A stretch of 64,000 bases of DNA from Mercurialis annua (taxonomy: Eukaryota > Streptophyta > Magnoliopsida > Malpighiales > Euphorbiaceae). Position 1 is the stretch's first letter. Each line of letters starts with the position of its first letter. The position numbers and the translations under genes were made by a program. The notes beneath the pieces were generated by a model. It worked only from the letters and a program-made list of their open reading frames with translations, was not told the DNA's origin and searched no databases. Positions 59,601 through 64,000 of the stretch are shown in pieces. Location of the stretch: contig NC_065577.1 in NCBI RefSeq assembly GCF_937616625.2, forward strand, positions 23,697,501-23,761,500, written 5' to 3'.

Positions 59601-62600
59601 GCTAAAAAGGTGAAACGCTTGAATTTGTTTTGTAATGTTTGTAATTGTTTACTTAAATCTCTAGAAAGGTGAAACAGTTGGTTTTGTTTCATAACATTTG
59701 TAAACATTTGGCTTAAATCGCTAAAAATGTAAAACGTTTGAATTTGTTTGGTAACGTTTTTAACGTTTGGTTTGGTTTTATAACGTTTTTAAACGTTTGG
59801 CTTAAATAGCTAAAAAGGTTAAACATTTGGATTTGTTTCGTAACGTTTATAAACATTTGGCTTAAATCGCTAAAAAGGGAAAACGTTTGGATTTGTTTCA
59901 TAACGTATGAAAACGTTTGGCTTAAATAGCTAAAAAGGGGAAACGTTTGGATTTGTTTCGTAACATTTGCAAACGTTTGGCTTAAATTGCTAATGGGAGA
60001 AACGTTTGGATTTGTTTCGTAACGTTTGGCTTAAACCGCTAAAAAGATGAAACGTTTTGATTTGTTTCGTAGCGTTTGTAAACATTTGGCTTAAATCACT
60101 AAAAAGGTGAAACGTTTGGATTTGTTTCTTAACCTTTGTAAAAGTTTGGCTTAAATCGCTAAAATGGGGAAACGTTTGGATTTGTTTCGTAAAGTTTGCA
60201 AACGTTTGGCTTAAATCGCTAAAAAGGTGAAACTTTTGGTTTTGTTTCGTAACGTTTGGCTTAAATTGCTAAAAAGGTGAAACGTTTGGATTTGTTTCGT
60301 AGCGTTTGTAAACGTTTTGACTTAAATCGCTAAAAAGGTGAACGTTTGGATTTGTTTCGTAGAGTTTGTAAACGTTTGGCTTAAATCGCTAAAAAGGGGA
60401 AACGTTTGGATTTGTTTCGTAAGGTTTGTAAACATTTGGCTTAAATTGATAAAAAGGTGAAATGCTTGGTTTTGTTTCGTAACATTTGTAAACGTTTGGC
60501 TTAAATTGCTAAACATGGAAAAAATTTGGATTTGTTTCGTAACATTTGTAAACGTTTGGCTTCAATCGCTAAAAATAGGAAACGTTTGGATTTGTTTCGT
60601 AACGTTTGTAAAAGTTTTGCTTAAATCACTAAAAAGGTGAAACGTTTGGATTTGTTTCAATACCATTGTAAACGTTTCGCTTAAATCGCTAAAATTGGGA
60701 AACATTTGGATTTGTTTCGTAACGTTTGTAAATATTTCGCTTAAATCGCTAAAAAGGTGAAACTTTTGGTTTTGTTTTGTAACGTTTGTAAACGTTTTGC
60801 TTAAATCGCTAAAAAGGTGAAATGCTTGGATTTGTTTCGTAACGTCTGTAAGCGTTTGGCTAAAATTTCTAAAAAGGTGAAATGCTTAGATTTGTTATGT
60901 AACCTTTGTAAACATTGGTTTTGTTTCGTAACGTTTGGATTTGTTTCATATTGTTTGTAAACGTTTGGTCTAAATCGCTAAAAAGGGGAAACGTTTGGAG
61001 TTGTTTCGTATCGTTTGTAAACTTTTGGCTTAAATTGATAAAAAGGTAAAACGTTTGGATTTGTTTTGTAACGTTTGTAAACGTTTGGCTTAAATCGCTA
61101 AAAAGAAGAAACATTTGGATTTGTTTCGCAACGTTTATAAACGTTTGGCTTAAATTGCTAAAAAGGTGAAACGCTTTTATTTGTTTCGTAAGGTTTTAAA
61201 CGATTGGTTCTGTTTCGTAATATTTGTAAACGTTTGGCTTAAATCGCAAAAAAGGTGAAACATCCTGTTTTATTTCATAACGTTTGTAAACGTTTGGCTT
61301 AAATCGTTAAAAAGGTGAAATGTTTGGATTTTTTTCGGAACGTTTGTAAACAATTGTCTTAAATTGCTAAAAAGGTGAAACGCTTGCATTTGTTTCGCAA
61401 CGTTTTTAAATATTTGGCTTAAATTACTAAAAAGGTGAACGCTTGGTTTTGTTTAGTAACATTTGTAAAGTTTTGGCTTAAATCACTAAAAATATGAAAC
61501 GTTTGCATTTGTTTCGTAACATTTTAAATGTTTGGTTTTGTTTCGTAACGTTTGTAAACGTTTGTCTTAAATCGCTCAAAAGGTGAAACGCTTGGATTTG
61601 TTTTGTAACGTTTGTAAACATTTGGCTTCAATCGCTAAAAAAGTTCAACATTTGGATTTGTTTCGTAACGTTTGTAAACGTTTGGCTTAAATCACTAAAA
61701 AGGTTTAACGTTTGGATTTGAATTGTAACGTTTGAAAAGGTTTAGCTTAAATCACTAAAAAGGTTCAACGTTTGGATTTGTTTCACAACGTTTGTAAATG
61801 TTTGCTTAAATCGCTAAAAAGGTGAAACATTTGGATTTGTTTGGTACCTTTGTAAACATTTGGCTTAAATCGCTAAAAAGGTGAAACGTTTGGATTTGTT
61901 TCGTAACGTTTATTACCGTTTGGCTTAAATTGCTGAAAAGGTGAAACGCTTGGATTTGTTTCGTAACGTTTGTAAACGTTTGGCTTAAATTGCTAAAAAG
62001 GTGAAACGCTTGCATTTTTTTTGTAATGTTTGTAAACGTTTTGCTTAAATTGATAGAAAGGTGAAACGCTTGGTTTTGTTTCGTAACATTTGTAAACGTT
62101 TGGCTTAAATCGCAAAAAATGTGAAACGTTTGAATATATTTGGTAACGTTTTAAACGTTTAGTTTTGTTTCGTAACGTTTGACTTAAATCGTTAAAAAGG
62201 GGAAACATTTGAATTTGTTTTATAATGTTTATAAACGTTTGGCTTAAATCGCCAAAAAGGTGAAACGTTTGGATTTGTTTCATAACTTTTGCAACCGTTT
62301 GGCTTAAATCGCTAAAAAGGTGAAACGCTAGGTTTTGTTTCGTAACGTTTTTAAATGTTTGGCTTAAATCGCTAAAAAGGTGAATCGTTTGGATTTGTTT
62401 CGTAACGTTTGGTTTAAATTGCTAAAAAGGTAAAACACTTGGATTTGTTTCGTAACGCTTGTAAAGGTTTGACTTAAATTGCTAAAAAGGTGAAACGTTT
62501 GGATTTGTTTAGTACAGTTTGTAAGCATTTGGCTTAAATCGCTAAAAAGGTGAAACGTTTGGATTTTTTTCGTACCGTTTGTAAATATTTCGCTTTAATC

Positions 62601-63210
62601 GCTAAATAGTGAAACGTTTGGATTTGTTTCGTAACTTTTGTAAACGTTTTGCTTAAATTGTTAAAAAGATGAAATGCTTGGTTTTGTTTCATAACGTTTG
62701 TAAACGTTTGGATTAAATTGCTAAACATGGGAAACGTTTGGATTTGTTTCGTAACGTTTGTTAATTTGGCTTAAATTGTTAAAAAGCTGAAACGCTGGGT
62801 TTTGTTTCGTAACGTTTTTAAATGTTTGGCTTAAATTGCTAAGAAGGTGAAACACTTGGATTTGTTTAGTAACATTTGTAAACGTTTAGCTTAAACGGCT
62901 TAATAGGATAAACATTTGGTTTTGTTTCGTAACCTTTATAAACGTTTGGCTTAAATCGCTAAAAAGGGGAAAAGTTTGGATTTTTTTCGTAACGTTTGTA
63001 AACGTCAGGCTTATATTGCTAAAAAGGAGAAATGCTTGAATTTGTTTCGTAACGTTTGTAAACGATTGGCCTAAATTGCTAAAAAGGTGGAATGCTTGGA
63101 TTTGTTTTATAACGTTTGCAAATGTTTGGCTTCCATCGCTAAAAAGATGAAGCGTTCGGATTTGTTTCGTAGCGTTTGTAAACGTTTGGCTTAAATCGCT
63201 AAAAAGGTGA
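50700..63210. repeat. Higher-order repeat of about 6.0-6.7 kb, two copies
   Basis: About 50.7-57.1 kb corresponds to about 57.4-63.2 kb. The offset is 6685-6696 bp up to about 52.4 kb, falls to about 5970 by 53.34 kb, and rises to about 6019 and then 6077 by 56.9 kb. The second copy therefore lacks about 720 bp (12 monomers) and has gained single 60-bp monomers. Marker phrases include TGTTTAAACGATTGTAAACG (51061/57746) and GTAAACATTAGGCTTAAATT. Identity looks like the mid-90s percent by eye. Confidence 0.75.
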
Positions 63211-64000
63211 AACATTTGGATTTGTTTCGAAACGTTTGCAATTGTTTGGCTTAAATCGCGAAAAAGGTGAAACATTTGGATTTGTTTCGTAACGTTTGTA
63301 AACGTTTGGTTTAAATTGCTAAAAAGGTGAAACGCTTGGATTTATTTCGTAACGTTTGTAAAGGTTTGGCTTAAATTGCTAAAAAGATGAAACATTTGGA
63401 TTTGTTTTGTAGCGTTTGTAAACGTTTGGCTTAAATCGCTAAAAAGATGAAACATTTGGATTTGTTTTGTAGCATTTGTAAACGTTTGGCTTAAATCGCT
63501 AAAAAGTTGAAACGTTTGGATTTGTTTCGTACCGTTTCTAAACGTTTGGCTTAAATCCCTATAACGGTGAAACGTTTCGATTTGTTTCGTAGCGTTTGTA
63601 AACGTTTGGCTTATATTGCTAAAATGGTGAAACGCTTGATTTTGTTTCGTAACGTTTGTAAACGCTTGGCTCAAATTGCTAAACATTGAAAACGTTTGGA
63701 TTTGTTTCGTAACGTTTGTAAATTTGGCTTAAATTGCTAAAAAGGTGAAACGCTGGGATTTGTTTCGTAATATTTTTAAACGTTTGGTTTAAATTCCTAA
63801 AAAGGTGAAACGATTGGATTTGTTTCGTAACGTTTGTAAACGTTTGGTTTAAATTGCTAAAAAGGTGAAACTTTTGGATTAGTTTCGTAACGTTTATAAA
63901 GGTTTGGCTTATATTGATAAAAAGATGAAACATTTTGGATTTGTTTCGTAGCGTTTGTAAACGTTTGGCCTTAATCGCTAAAAAGGTGAAACGTTTGGAT

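Larger units (their letters stand above)
41282..64000. repeat. 60-bp satellite array, right block
   Basis: This is the longest uninterrupted run of the satellite, about 22.7 kb and roughly 380 monomers, continuing past the window. It holds no transposon or gene. Variants are clustered: GGTTCAACG monomers concentrate at about 52260-52700, 55620-55760, 58950-59140 and 61640-61770. A-A-B units (three half-units) recur, for example near 44390, 44650, 48330, 48590 and 56130. The longest minus-strand open frame, 251 codons at 52538-53293, encodes only the 20-residue repeat. Confidence 0.97.

Noticed and set aside
1..64000. TTTCGTAACGTTTG in the monomer as a possible CENP-B box
   Set aside because: Only the TTCG part matches; the required downstream CGGG is absent. 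Centromere identity cannot be claimed from this.

Overview
The window is heterochromatic DNA of a flowering plant. It holds no host gene, tRNA, rRNA or CRISPR array that I can recognise. About 36 kb is one AT-rich tandem satellite with a 60-bp monomer (1-4209, 13061-22070, 41282-64000). The other 28 kb is retrotransposon DNA inserted into the satellite. The plant assignment rests on a Ty1/copia element, two Ty3/gypsy chromoviruses with long LTRs (about 2.8 kb), and primer sites for plant initiator tRNA-Met. I cannot name the species.

Layout: (a) 1-4209, satellite. (b) 4210-13060, a structurally complete but coding-dead Ty1/copia element on the + strand, with 1995/1996-bp LTRs, PBS, PPT and a 5-bp target duplication. 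(c) 13061-22070, satellite with recent segmental duplications. (d) 22071-41281, a nested pair. The outer chromovirus (element 1, + strand) starts inside its PBS and has no 5' LTR. It runs gag-protease-RT-RNase H to 25657, resumes at 36725 with RNase H-integrase-chromodomain, and ends with an intact 3' LTR at 41281. Element 2, a full-length relative on the - strand (25658-36724, two 2808-bp LTRs), sits inside its RNase H coding region. (e) 41282-64000, satellite with several layers of higher-order repeats.

The satellite monomer is two diverged 30-bp half-units, each opening with AAACGTTTGG, whose first 8 bases are a perfect palindrome. Because 60 is a multiple of 3, one minus-strand frame stays open over many monomers. 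This gives long but apparently meaningless ORFs of a 20-residue repeat.

Order of events, from differences counted by eye: the satellite flanks of element 1 are duplicated (695 bp, about 2% diverged), element 2's LTRs differ by about 1.4%, the copia LTRs by about 0.4%, and the youngest satellite duplication (2.38 kb, offset 3904 bp) by about 0.1%. The satellite was therefore still being rearranged after the last retrotransposon arrived. The points most worth following are the missing 5' LTR of element 1 with its 695-bp flanking duplication, the copia element that looks young by LTR but ancient by coding sequence, and the inverted pair of chromoviruses.
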